From Apteryx mantelli (taxonomy: Eukaryota > Chordata > Aves > Apterygiformes > Apterygidae), in contig NC_089982.1 of NCBI RefSeq assembly GCF_036417845.1, forward strand, positions 67,221,684-67,285,683: 64,000 bases of DNA. Reading direction: 5' to 3'. Shown here piece after piece: positions 48,201-61,600 of the stretch. A program made the position numbers and the translations under genes. How positions within the stretch are numbered: position 1 is the first letter of the stretch; every line of letters starts with the position of its first letter. The notes under the pieces were generated by a model. The model was given only the letters and a program-made list of their open reading frames with translations, did not search any database and was not told the DNA's origin.

Positions 48201-51200
48201 TGGTGCAGTCCTGCAGCTCTTCCCTCTCTTCCTCCCCTCTCTACTGTACGTAGAGGAACTGGTCTCCTGGGCTGACGTCCCGTGCTATGGGCTTGCCCTG
48301 GCCACGTGGCTCCCTGGGGGGGTATATCCATATGTCCGGCAGGGACAGAGGTGCTCGGGCTTCTTTGCTATTCAGTTGTGTTGGGGTTGAGGTTGCTCCC
48401 GTTGTTCTGCCTTACTCTACGGTAACAGGTATTTGCATTTAGGAGTGTGAGTCTTCGGTGACCTAGCTTCCTCTTGGGAAAATATAGTGATGTAATTGTT
48501 GTGTCATGAAAGCGCAGGGAACCACAGTGTCTCAGAAGGCTGATGTTGTCATTGGCCCTGACTAGGAACAAGTCATTAGGGATTTGTTTAGAAGTCTTCC
48601 AAAAAGATCAATAGAAACTACCAGCTGGCCTAAAAAGGGGAAAGTTGATTTTGGAAATGGTTTTTCACAGAGAAAAAATGTGAATCACTTCATTTAAGGA
48701 TTTCATTTCATAATTTTATTTTATAATCTTGGTTGTACAACACTTGCCTGTATTTTTTGGTTTTCTTTGAGGCCTACAAAACCTGAAATGAAAAGCATGA
48801 ATTTCTCCATCATTCTTTGAGATAGAACTAAATAAGTGTATTTCCAAACATATAGATAAGAGAGTAAAGACAAAAGGATCATCGGCGAGTGTTGATTGGC
48901 TTTAGTGTAGCTATGCTGATTTAGACTAGCCCTTCGGTTCTGCCTTGGAGAACCCAAAGTAGTACTGTGGTCTGATGCACTGGGCACAAGACCGGGAGCT
49001 CAGGGCACGTGGTATCCCTGTGCTTGCATTCGTGGCTTTAAGGTACAGGTTATTTAAACTCTTGCTTTTTTAGCTATTTTCTATTAAAAATAAACAAAAA
49101 ACCAAACAAACAACAAATACACCTCTGCCTGAGTAAGCTTTGCCAGAAGATTCACAAGACTAAATACCACATTGTGGCAGATAGAGTGGTAAAATCAGGA
49201 GCTCTCGTTTTCCAGGCTGGTGTTTTTGACTAACTCCTTTGATAATTTCAAAGGGTCTAGGATAAAAGGAGCTTAGCAAATACAAAGACTGATTTCCTTC
49301 CAGAGGCACAGTGGAGGAGTGGGGAAGTAATGCTTAATGATCAACATTTCTGTGGTTCGCAGTTCACTAAATAGGCACCACCACAAGATTCCAGTTTTCA
49401 GGCCTGTCAACAGACATTTTTCTTAAGTAGCTGAAGTACCTGAGGAATGTTATTTAAATAACCCCTTACACACTTGCAGTGCCACTTTTGAAGTCTATGG
49501 TTTTAGGAAAGCTAAATACAGCTTGGTTGAAGTTAAGAAAATAACTTATGCAAATGTAATGGAGTATGGTCATATTGCAAAACATTTTTTAAGGTGTAGC
49601 TTCCCAGAAAACAACCTATCTAAAATACCATTTTTTAACAGTGAAAATTTCAGCACTATCCGTTAGTCAAAACCATTTTCTTTCTGGTTCTATCTCAAAG
49701 TAGATCTTTCTCTTGGAAGTTTAACAGGTAGAAAGTGCAGAGCAGCAACATACTCTGCATCTTCACTCAGTTAGAGATTTAATGTGTTTTCAAATGCAGT
49801 GGTTATAATTCCTCTCCAAACTTAGGGCATTGCTGAGCTCCACTTTCAATTTTTCTGCAAAGTCTTAATGATAAAATAAATAGAGACACTACAAGAATTC
49901 CTAAAATAAAAGGCAAAAAAAAAAAAGTAATTTCTGAGATATATTTAAAAATTCTAATAATTTGTTTAATTTGAATTGTTCCCTTAGTAAAATTTGTGAC
50001 ATAAACCCAGAATATCTAAGCCACACTTATTCCATACCTACACAAGATTTTCAGTATTCCACTTTTTTAAATGAGCACTTTCAGCACACAAATACCTTTA
50101 CAAGATTTTTGTGGATTCCTGATATTTTTAATTGTTTATAGAAATAATAACAACAAAAAAATGCATTAACAGAAGTCAAACATTAAGAAATTAAGTCACT
50201 TTAAGTCATATACACATGTACTGTAGTCAGAGGCATAAACTGCACTGTGCCTTTCAGGCAGACTTTTGCTTGTAAAGGACCGGAGCACGAGCAGGACACT
50301 GACTGCTGCTGCTTGGCTGGGCCAAGAACAGGCAGGGCCCAGCAGAAGTGCTCACTGTTGCCTGGGCCCTTTATTAACTGACTCTTAAAGGAAAGAAACA
50401 TAACAAATGCATGAGATAAAACACGGCTCTTCGCGAACACCTTTGAATACATTCAATTATTTATTAATAGAGCTTGCAGAAATGGGGCCTGATCCCACCC
50501 GTTGTTGAAAATCAGCAAATTAACTTCAGGGGAAGCTAAGGCTCTCGCAGGTACCCAGCACCATCCTGGCCAAGGACTGCCATTGCTAATAGATGTTAAC
50601 CGAGCCTCTCCACCAAGGCTTTTCCCCCTGATTTTAACCTGTCTGAACTGCAAATCAGTGCCATTCCTCTGAGTGGAGTTTTGCTAGCAAACAGGCTAGC
50701 AATCTAAATAAAAAGAAGATGTGGGCAGGGAGCAGACAAATTGATGTATTTAGACTGTAGGTTTACTAGGGCAGCAACTGTATTGCTCCACGTCCGAGTC
50801 ATGTTTACCATTATAAAACCCCTTTTTTTTTGTTGGCCAATAATCACCCCTATAACAATGGCAATTGTAAATGAGAGCAACCATAACTCTAAATCCAAGA
50901 AATCCTGGCTTATTTCTAAGTGACTCTTAAGAGCAATAATTCTATGATGGGTGGAGCCTTACTTGAAATTTCCTTTCCCCAAAAGCACAAGATCAACAAT
51001 ATTTGTAAGCTTTACTCACACAGGTCAGCAAATGTAATACAATAAACAAATATGTAGAACAAAATACATTTTGATTGATTAGACCAACTTTGGAAACAAT
51101 GCGTAGGTTTTTTATTATAGACATTTATCTTTTAGTCTTTTCCACTGTGCTGCTTGTTAGAGTGCATGGAGTTTTTTGCATGTATTTTTAAATACTAATA

Positions 51201-54200
51201 AGTGTGAAAGACATAGAAAGGGCTTTTCAGTGGATTTTCTCTTATTTTAATTGAGATAGGGTCAGATCTAATGCTGACCTAATTATATCTTGTTAAGCTC
51301 AAACATATGTTATTTTCCAAGCATTTAGGGTGTTATTGAGATTCAACCTAAACTACGCCACAAAAAGGGCAACTAAGTATCCCATCTTTATAAATATTTT
51401 AACTGCCTATTGTTTGTTAAAACAAACATCATAGTAGCAATGACTTTTCTCTTCTCTGTATGTAGATGTACTTGGGAATAGGCCAGCTTTTTCCATTTAA
51501 AATTGTCACCAATAGGTGGTGCTAACAATTTCCAAATTCGATGCAAGGTTCTTCCCCTTTGTTCCTCCAGTGAATTCTCCTGCCCACCTCATCTTTCTGG
51601 CAGATCTTCCTCAAAGCCTCTTCTTGATAATATGTTATTCTTTTCATATTCCTCATGTGTTCCTGCGACCTTTAGTTGTTCTTGCATGCTTATCTTTGGG
51701 CTTTCCCTGTGTTCCAGCTGGTTGCAGCCAACTGTCGGGCCATAGCTTCCGGGAATGTGATTCCTGTGTCCGGAGCTTTGGCTGCACTCCCAAAGAATGT
51801 ACCTTCATCTTTGCTCAAAGTTCATTAAACCTGACTGTATTTTTCTGTACTTTCTGGAAATGGGTCTTAACATTACTCCAGAACAAATCATTTTCACTCA
51901 AATTCATCTTCAACACAACTTTTTAAAATACTGCTTTTGAAAGCAAAAGGGAAAATGTAAAGAAAGCAAAAGGTCATATAAATATAAAGCAATGTCAGTC
52001 TCAAGGTATAGAATAACTCTGACTTCAATCTTTTGTCTTTTGCAAGAATTTCCTTTAAGTTCATTGATTCAGAATTCAAACTGTTAGGTATTTTCTATGT
52101 TTTCAGTGTCTCTCTAGTTCAGAGCAATATCCCGTTACTGCAGCTAGCAGATATTGCAGTGCTATATCTTCCTAATGTAAGTCATGGCATTAGATTTGCA
52201 TAGCTGGGGAGAACGAGGCTTGTCCCTATTGAGCTGTCAGCATTGCAGATCAGGTTGTCCTGGGTCCTGGGCAGTAACTGAGAAGCACCAGTGACTGCTG
52301 GATCAGAGGAGGACTGCAGGAGCCAGGTCCACACCCCAGAGATCGACAAACCTTGTGCAGCTGTAATACTCAGGGCATGTATTTGCATTTGTAAGAGCTT
52401 TACTAAGCCTCTTTTTCCATTGCTGTCTATAAAAAGCAATAGACTTCACACTGAGCATATACTAATTGTTGTATTTCATCTGTGTTGTTTCTAAGAGCCA
52501 GGTCTAGAGTGGGATATAACTGTACGAGGAGGAAAGCTGCCATCTCGGGCACCCCTGCAGTGCAATATGGTCAGTTCATGGTCCTCAGTTCCCTCTAGAT
52601 TTCTGCTAGGATGTATGCCTAGGCTACAATACTTCTGATAAAATGCTGCCTCTCTGGAGTCTTATTTCTTAAAGGTCAGATGCAAAAAAAAAAAAAAAAA
52701 AAAAAAGTAGGTTCCTCAAAGGGGGATGCTGCACTTCCTAAACCACTTCAAATGGCATCCAAAATATTAAAATCTTTATGTAAAAGATGCCAAAAGTCTT
52801 TTTGACCTAAAAAGTATAGAAAGTCTGAGCCATATGGCATGTCAAAAGGACCAAAGTGCCTTACTCAGGGCTGTGGGCAGCTGTGGGAACGCCCAGGCGG
52901 GATCTCTGCCGGGACACTTACACCGCTCTTGTAAACAGTGGTGGCATTTTTGGAGCATGTACTGAGAACTTCTCCTTCCTTCCCTAGTCATAAGGCTGTA
53001 GGTCATCAATCTTTTGTTCCTCCTGCTTAATTTAATGAATGTTGATGGTTGTGTGGTATTTTTCCCTCCCTTCTCTCTTCAGTGGCACGCCTGGAGGGAT
53101 GAAGTACATCCCTCCCCATCCTTCCTCCAGACTAGGCTCTAACCCTCTGGCTAAGACGCTTCCCTCCAGAATTAGAGAGTCCCCAGGGGCAAAGCTGAGA
53201 ATAGATTCATTTTTCCCTGATGAATGATGATCAGAAAGCTGTTGGGGAAGATGGAAATTGGTACTTATTATGGCATTTTAGAAGAAGAAATGGCTGGAAC
53301 TGCATTTTGTGAAGGCCTTGATCACGTGGTATGTTAAGGTGCTATCAGAAAACTTAGTGGATCAAGGATTTTATTGAGACATAGACAAAGAAATGTCCAG
53401 TTTCTGAATCTCCTTTGAATTTAAGTACATCTGGTCTGGGGGCTTATGTCCAGGGCAGTTCTGGGCATGGGCGAGAACCACCAGAGTCAGGCCAAGTGGT
53501 TTGAGAGGTGGCCATCTCACTGCTGGAAACTGCGTTCTCTGTGTGATACCCAAATTCACCAGCTATGCAACCTGCTTCACTTCAGACATAACCAGTCCCC
53601 CCTGAAAGTTCACGGTGTGGGAAGGGCTTCTACATCGGGTTTTCTCTCTTTCCCCCCTGCCTACCCTGAGTTAGCTGTTGTTACTGATCCTCCCTCCTGC
53701 TTGTGGGAGGGAAGAGTCTTGTGCCCTCTCTTGCACGGTCTTCAAGGTCCATCTGATACTTTGCTGAGGTTTCAGTGTTCTGCATCTAGTCCTTGGACAG
53801 AGAGCTATTAGCTTACTTTCCTCGCCTGTCTTTTTTTCTTTAACAGAAAGGTGTGACAATAATAATGCCTAAACTGCAGCTTCTCACACATGTGCACTGC
53901 TACGGCTAAGATCTTGCTGACCTTCTAAAGACCTCACAATAAATTATTTTGTTGCATCAATATAGTTTGTGTATTGAAATGTTGACAAGAATCCCAGCAA
54001 GGGAAACAGAAACCTGATATGAGGAAAAGAGATGTTGTTTGGGTACACAAATGGGAAACATTGGCTTCCGTGTTACAGATCTGGAGAAACCAGATCAGGT
54101 TAACAACCTGATCCAGAACATAATGGAGTGTTTGCATTAATTTTAATGACCTTAGTAAATCAGTAAGTGTTTTGAAGGGTGAGACAGATGTCCTGAGCTT

Positions 54201-57160
54201 GAATATTCACTTTTTGTCTCCCACAGGTTTATACTAATCTGTGTTGTGGAGGTGAATGAAGTAACCATCTTTCACTTAATGTCACTGTAAGGCACAGTAT
54301 AAGGCATATGTAAATTCACTGAAAGAACTGAATGATCTGTGAAGAGGAACTCTGCTGCTGCTTGACTAAGGATGCAAGGGAAGAGAAAAATACAGAAGTG
54401 AGCAGAAAGTCGGACATAGCCTAAATAAGCATGATGCTGAGAAAAAGCCTACAGAGGCAGTTTTTGAAATAAGCTGTCTGGGTGAGACTTGCTAGAAGCA
54501 GAGAAACTGTCTTTGCTTACTTAATCCCTCCAATGCCCAGAGGAACAGGGCTCGGAAATTCTGTAAATAACAGACTTGCATCAATTTCCCCTAAGCAGAG
54601 TAACTTGCTTGTAGTGCCCCCATATTTTTGGCCAGAAAAAAATCTTGGATTTGCTCTTCTGCAGCTGCCTTAGGATCAGGTTTTTAAAGCATTTATAACT
54701 GCATCTTTTTTTCCAGATTTGTTCTGTTTAATTAGGCTTGTCTAAGACTTGTACATATTGTCACTCCTCTGCCAAGTAGGAAGAAGTCTGAAGCTTTGCA
54801 CGTTGGTATCCTGTTGATCAAGAACTCTGTGCTGTAGAATTAAAATTTTTAAATTTGTTGTTTTTCTTTTTCCTTACACACACTGGGTATGTACATACAG
54901 ACAGAAAACAGATGCAAGAATGTATCTTGTCAAACCATGTGCAACTATTAGCACTGCTTGGTTCCTCCACACAACTCCTAGTGGCATCTGAGCCTTCTTT
55001 CTGCTATTTGTAAATTATTTACACGTACAGACCACTACTTGTTTATTCTCTTATTTAATCTTGGTAGAGATAAAAGGGAATTAGGGTCAAAATAGAGGTT
55101 TGCACAAGATTATTTAGAACCATTAAATCTAACCTCTCTTCTACTATAGATAAGAATTTTCTGTCTAAAGCATTTTTGGCTCAGTTGTAGGTTATGGCAG
55201 CAAAAGAAGAGACTTTTTTTTATGTCTTTCTTCTGTGTCCAGTTTAGATGCTTTCCTTCATTCACTGGTTTATTTATTTGTTTTGTATTAGAAGGTTACG
55301 GATCAACTGCAACCTATTGTCATGTTTTTTTCTGTCTATCTCCTAGTGTTTCTAAAACTCCAACAATAAAAGAGCAATAAAAGATAAGTTCACAGTTCAT
55401 CTGGGATTTTATCACCTGTTTTCCATGCATTCTTTCATTACCCTCTCCCTCCCCAAAAAAGCTGTGAATAACAAATCATTATTTAAGTCAAGGGATCATA
55501 GCAGAAGATAGGGCTGACTGTATCTCTCAGCCCTTACTCACATCATTAGCCAAGTGGGAATAATACTTGGAATTAGCTGAATAGGAGTTTATTTTGTAAT
55601 CTTCCATCATAAATTGTTTTACTTAGCTGTGGAATGACTAAATAACAGTATTTTTGCTCCAGTCTATAAGTGTTATTGCATAGGCTTAATGCTACTCATA
55701 CGACATCTGTATGAGCCACACAGACAAGAAGGGCCAAGTACACGTAACAAACTGGAGTCTTAAAACGTCACCATCAGACTTAAGAACTAACCATCTACAT
55801 TTTAAAAATAGTTCTCTCTCTCTATCAGTCAGTTGAAGAAGTGGGAGAGGCGGCTCCGAGGCGGGTAGCAGAAGCGGCGGTGCGTGCCGTGCCCTGGGAG
55901 CTGGCACACGTGGGGGCCGCAGGGAAGCACCAGCAGCAAACCCCACCACTGGCAGGCGATGGACTTGTGGCCTGACCTGCTCCTCCCTTTGCCAGTGTAG
56001 TCGGTTTGACATACAGGGGATGCAAATGTTTAGTCCTTTAAAAGACTGCCACAGTCCTTTCCTTGCTTCCCTTGACCAAAGCAGCAGCATTTTGGCCAAG
56101 TTGCCTGGAGGGCGTTTAGTGGGACACATCTGGCGAGTGCTGCGGGGGCAGAGGGCTTGTCCTCAAGGTGCTCGAAGGCATCGGCGCTGAACAGAGCACG
56201 GTTTTACAGTCCCGAGCAGAGCCAAGGCCTGAGACCTGATCTTCCTTCGTGTGCCTGTAAGGTGGCTTTCTAATAAACAAGCCTCTGTATTGCGCTTACA
56301 GACTTTAGCTAATTGGCCCCAAGATCCCGATGACTCAAATGCAGATAGAATTTGGTCTGTCATAGCAGGCTGGGATCTGCGGGCAGAGCTCAGCCACAGT
56401 GCTAAGATCTCATTCAAGCTGAAATGTCATATTATTTGCTTACTGAAACAATGCTCTTATTGCAAAGACATGTTAGGAGTGAAAATATGACAGCATCTAT
56501 TTTAGGTTGTCATTGATCTTTAATTTGCTGTGACCTGAAGGTTTTCCATGTAGTCAGTGCTTTTTGGACAAAATATATGACTGCAGGGAAATGAGTAAAT
56601 GAATGCAAGAGAAGTTCTTTTTTTTCCTATGAAAAGACTGAAAATGCTTTGTGTAAATGTGTGGAAAATGCTGATATTTTGTTTCTATAAATACCTCGCC
56701 TCCTGCGTGCTGTATTTCATTTGTGCTGTTTCCTAGGAGTATTTGGCTTCTTATCACTTTTACGCAGGGTGCTGAATACAAATGAGCCCCAGTTTACCCA
56801 GCAACCAATCTGCAGAGCATTTGTGACTGCTGTGCATTTCCTGAGTGAGAGCAACTACTGAATGAAGCAGATTATACTGTAGCCTTGCAAAACACTGAGG
56901 ATTATAGAATATGCATTCAGTGGATAATACACAGAGGAAAATGCACAGACACTCTCTGTTTCTATATATATGGATGTGCGTGTATATGAAAATATCTGGG
57001 CAATGTTAAAAAAAAACTCTGAAAAAATTCATCTTTTTAATGAGAGTTAAAATAGAGGGAAGGCAAGAAATTCAAAGTTGCATTTCTTATTCTCAGTGAC
57101 ACCACCTACAACCAGGCTCCTTGTTTTGGAGTGTATAAACAAGGCTTCATTATAAGAGAG
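42251..57160. other. Intergenic region downstream of SEPSECS
   Basis: About 15 kb with no recognised exon or RNA gene. It contains a 23-base A run (52684-52706) and moderately GC-rich patches near 47650-47900 and 55840-56190. A few balanced-composition stretches are dense in homeodomain, E-box and MEIS-type motifs (47140-47560, 50640-50920, 56240-56870) and may be conserved non-coding elements. Short open frames throughout look like chance. Confidence 0.6.
52684..52706 (+). repeat. Poly(A) homopolymer
   Basis: Uninterrupted run of 23 A. No upstream retrotransposed sequence was recognised, so it is listed as simple sequence only. Confidence 0.9.
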
Positions 57161-58660
57161 TCATAGGATCAAAGGGTAGTTCAGGTTGGAAGGGCCTTCA
57201 GAAGGTCTCCAGTCCAAAGCAGGGCCAGCTGTGAGGTCAGACCTGGTTGCTCAGGGCTTGATCGAGTCCAGTCTTGAAAACCCCCAAGGGTGGAGACTGA
57301 CCAGCCTCTCTGGCTCTCAGTGCCTGGCTGTCCTTGTGAGAAAAATTATCCAGTCTGAACCTCTCTCATTTCAATTTTCGTTGTCTCTCATCCTCCCACC
57401 ATGCACCACTGGGAAGACTCTGGCTCTATCTTTCTGATAACCTCCCTGTACTGGGGGGCTGCTGTTAGGTCCCCCAAAGTAATCTCTTCTCCAGGCTGAA
57501 CAAGCCCTGGTCCCTCAGACTCTCCTCACAGGGCACGTGCTCCCGCTGTGACCACCTTGGGGGTTGTCCACTGAAATCACTCAACTTGATCAGCCTCTTT
57601 CATCTATTGGAAAACAGAGCAAACACTGAGGAGAGGGGGATAAAGACTCCCCTCGACCTCCTGGCCCTGCTCCTGTTTGCACAGCCCAGGAGGCTCCCGG
57701 TCTTCCTTGCTGCCAGGGCACACTGCTGGCTCGTGCCCAGCTTGCTGTCCACCAACAGCCCCGGGGCCTCCTCAGCAGAGCTGCTCCCAGCCAGCCAGGC
57801 CCCCGCCTGTGTTGTTGCAGGAGCTCTTCTTCCCAGGCTCAGGACTTGGCTTTTTTCCTTTTGGGAGGTTCCTGCTGGCCCATTCCTCCAGCCTGTCTAG
57901 GTCCCTCTGGATGGTAGCCCTGCCCTCAGGCATATTGACTGTTCCTCCCAGTTTGGTGTCATCCACAAACTTGATGCAAAAGTGACCCTCCTCTGGGTCA
58001 CTGAGAAAGACGTGAAGCAGGGCAGCTCCCAGGACAGAGACCTGCAGTACTCCGCTTGCTGCCAGCCTCCAGGCAGAGTACGACCACTACTCTCTGAGCC
58101 CAACCATCCAAGCAGTTTTTTACTGGCTAGTTGTCCACGCATCCTGACCATAATGTTCTAACTTGGACACAAGAATATTGTAGGAGACAGTGTCAAAAGC
58201 CTTGCTAAAGTTGGGGTAAGTGTCATCCATTGAAGAAATGTGTTCCAGGAGGACTCGCTCCATGGGAGCCAAAGTGAGGCTGACTGGCTTGTAGTTCCTT
58301 GGATTGGCCTTTTGGCCATTTTTGAAGACAGGTACAAGATTTGCCTTGCTCCGTTTGTTGGGGACCTCCCCTGATCTCCACAACCTTTCAAAGGTGATGG
58401 AGGGTGGCCCTCTGAGGACACCCACCAGCTCTCTCGGCACCCTTGGAGGCAGCCAGCCTGGTCCCATGGACACGTATGGGCTGAGTTCTCTCACGGTGCC
58501 TGACTCGACCCTCATCCATGGCTGATCGCTCTCCTCCTCTGCAAGCCTCCAAACACAGGGCCGGGGGCACGGTGGGAGTAGCCCAGCTGGCAAGTGTCAG
58601 GGCTAGTTTGACTGGGCTTTGCAGGGGCAAAGGGAGGAGTGGCCGCATTGAGGTAACTCC
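57161..58660 (-). mobile_element. Old CR1 LINE, antisense, internally deleted
   Basis: The left edge (GTCATAGGATCAAAGG, then GTTCAGGTTGGAAGGGCC) is the reverse complement of the CR1 3' terminus. Reading leftward on the minus strand from about 58600, pieces of ORF2 appear in different frames: [41 protein letters not shown], and DDTKLGGTVNMPEGRATIQR. Segments between these motifs are missing, so the element has suffered internal deletions as well as 5' truncation. It belongs to an older, different CR1 subfamily from the copies in SEPSECS. The right boundary is approximate. Confidence 0.9.
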
Positions 58661-61600
58661 CAGCCCATTTTGATCATGGGGTGAAAAGACAGGACAGGCT
58701 CAGGTTGCCGGCAAGTGAACAAGCTAGTAGAGTCAGAAGGAAAAATTCAGATTTCAATAAGAATATTTTGGATGAAAAAACAGGGCAGCTTTCTAAACAA
58801 CAGCAGGAAACTATCATGAGTTGGGTAGTTAGCCGTGGACAATGGAGGAAAAAAAGTGCACTTGGAGTTACACACCTGAAGCCACCCAGGTCAGTTTTAG
58901 CTTTTGCTCACCCAAGGCCCAAGCCTAACCAAGGACTTTGCGTTGCCCTCAGAGAGGGACGGCAATGTAAGCACTGAGGTCTTTGGTGTTTTTGATATAT
59001 GTGCCACTTTAGTTGCCTAAATATATACATGGATATGCATGATTTTGCTTGTACTGACTCAAATCAATTTAAATTAATCTAGTTTAGTTGGTCAACATAC
59101 ATAATATAGATGGACTCGACAATTTCACACATTGCTTAAATTAATTAAACTCTAGTCTGTGTTATAGTTAATTACACTTTAGTCTGTGTTATAGCTTGCC
59201 AAGTTAAGCAAAGTGATGTTGTGATTATTGTTAGCTAATGGTCTCCATATCAGGATTTCTACCTATTTAATACTCACCGTTTTAAACCTCTCTTTGTAGC
59301 TAAAATATATATAAGCTTTTTAGTGCTAATATACCCAAGCTCTTCCACACCTCTTTAGGTAATCTTGGACTGTTCTGTCTGTCCCTCTTTGTTGGAAAAT
59401 GACATTTAACTTTCTCAAAATTCAGAAAATATCACAGCACTTCCCAGCATAAATAAAGCTATGTTCAACTAAGTCTATTTTGAATAAACTTGTTTTTTTC
59501 TGTATTGTCTTAATATTGTGAGAATATTTTACAGCTTACAAGCTAAGTGACACCCCTCAGTAGGTTGCATGACAAACATATCTATCTCTGTCTTCATTTC
59601 AAACATGCAAAAGCCAAGGCAATTTGAACAGTTTGGGATCATTTTCAAGGAAATGGCGAATGCAGAGAATTTGTCCTCTTCTAAAACATAGCGACTTTTT
59701 TTTTCCTGTAAGGGTGATGTTCCTGGCAGTCCTGGTTTGAATGGCAAAGCTTGGAGTAGTTCAGTGCAGGTGAAATCAATAGGTGGAGTTGGGGTGAAAT
59801 GGTCAAGGGAACTGCAGTTAATCACATGGCATTAAAATTTATTAGGTGATTGTACAATTTGTCAGTGAGCAGGTATATACAAGGCAAAATTTAGCCTTCT
59901 TTATCTTAATAGTCCCCTGCCCTAAGTCCCACAAAGCCTGCTTTCTTTCTCCCATAGCCTCCCTGTCTCTGCCTCTGCTTTTTATGTGGGTTATCTGAAA
60001 TTACAAGTTATCTAAGGATTTATTTTCAAGGTCCTATACTTTTGACACAGTGCAGGTTATCTGAGCTTTGGCTATACATGAAAAAACACAGTAATTTTGT
60101 TTCACTGGTTTCAAAGGACTTAATCTGCCTACAATTGCTTCACTTTTTCTGTAACAGATGCTATAGATGTTCACTCCTTATGAATATAAGGGATGAATTT
60201 TACTTTCATTTACAAGTATAATTTAGAAATATTTTGTCAACTTTAAGGTAGATAGATAGAGAAAAATGAAAATTCCACATTCATTGGGAGTGGAGAATGG
60301 GTGGTCAAACGGTATACCGAATTTCACACGGCACGTGAAATACAGTCATCCTGCCAGTATGAAAATCTCTTTTTCTCCCAGAAGTGTTATGCTTTCTATT
60401 AGATTTTTTTGCTTGGTTTCCTGAAGAAACAAGGCTTTTGTTACTGTGCTGTCTGTTTGCATTTGCGTCTATTTGCCAAAACCCTTTGCTAACTTTTGAA
60501 CTCCTTCGGTTTCGACACAAGGACAGAGAAGGGTGGAAGCAGGCTGACAACGTGTGTAAGTGCTGTTCCTCCACCGGCAGCGCCTACCGTGGCCCGGCAG
60601 CTCTGCCACACACCGCGCAGGGTGTCCAGCACGAGCGGTGGGGGCTGTCCAGCAGGCTGTGAGTGCAGAAGGCTTGCGCTCTTAGCCAGCTCGCCCACGG
60701 TAGGATTTTGTGAGCTGTAGTTTTATTTGATTTCTGAGAACAATTTTAAAAATAGTCCACAAATGCATATGACATAGTGCTGTATTTCAGCAAAGAAAAT
60801 TCATTAAAAGAAAACTGCAGTAACATGCCAGGTGCATGATCTGGAACAGAAATGTTCAGAAGTCAAAAGCAAAGGACATTTAATCCTGACCAAGCAGATT
60901 AAACATTTGGTACAAAAGCTGAAGAATATTCAAGATAATAATAACGTACTCTGCATGTTGTCGTACAGTTCCTCTAGCAGTTGGAGTCCAAAAGGGTCAT
61001 ATCAACCACGACTGAAGGAAGGAAAACACTCAACAAGATAAATAATGCTCACAGCATTCGTTTTCCCACACCTTCTTCCACAGTAGGGTCACAAACAATC
61101 AAGACAAATTAAAACGATTGCGGGAACGCTTCTAGCAACATACTTTCCTCCCACATTTTTTCAAATTTCTTAATTTGGACAGGTGGTTGCTTGTGATCCA
61201 ACAAAACTCACTTTATTTGCAAATTAACCTAGAAATTAAATTTTCTCACAGAAAAGGTTGAAGTGTTCTTCCCTCCTATATTTTACATTTTGTATGGGAT
61301 GTGCCAATCAGCAGCTTTCTGTCCACTGTCAAGCTACTGGGAAAATACCATGAAATCATTTATATTAATATTACCCTAAATAAAGCAGGGGTTTTATGAA
61401 AAGGGGGTTGACAGCAGAAATGAGATTGTGCTAGAAACACCTTCCTGTTCCTGAAAAAACAGAGTTCCCAACTTTTGCATCAAGATATCTATTTTAATAT
61501 TTATGTGCTCCTAAATGTTTGTGTGATTCCATTTCTCTTCACAAGTCAAGATAAACAGAGATTTTGGAAAAGAGAAAGAGTCGTCCTGTTAGCAGGAACG

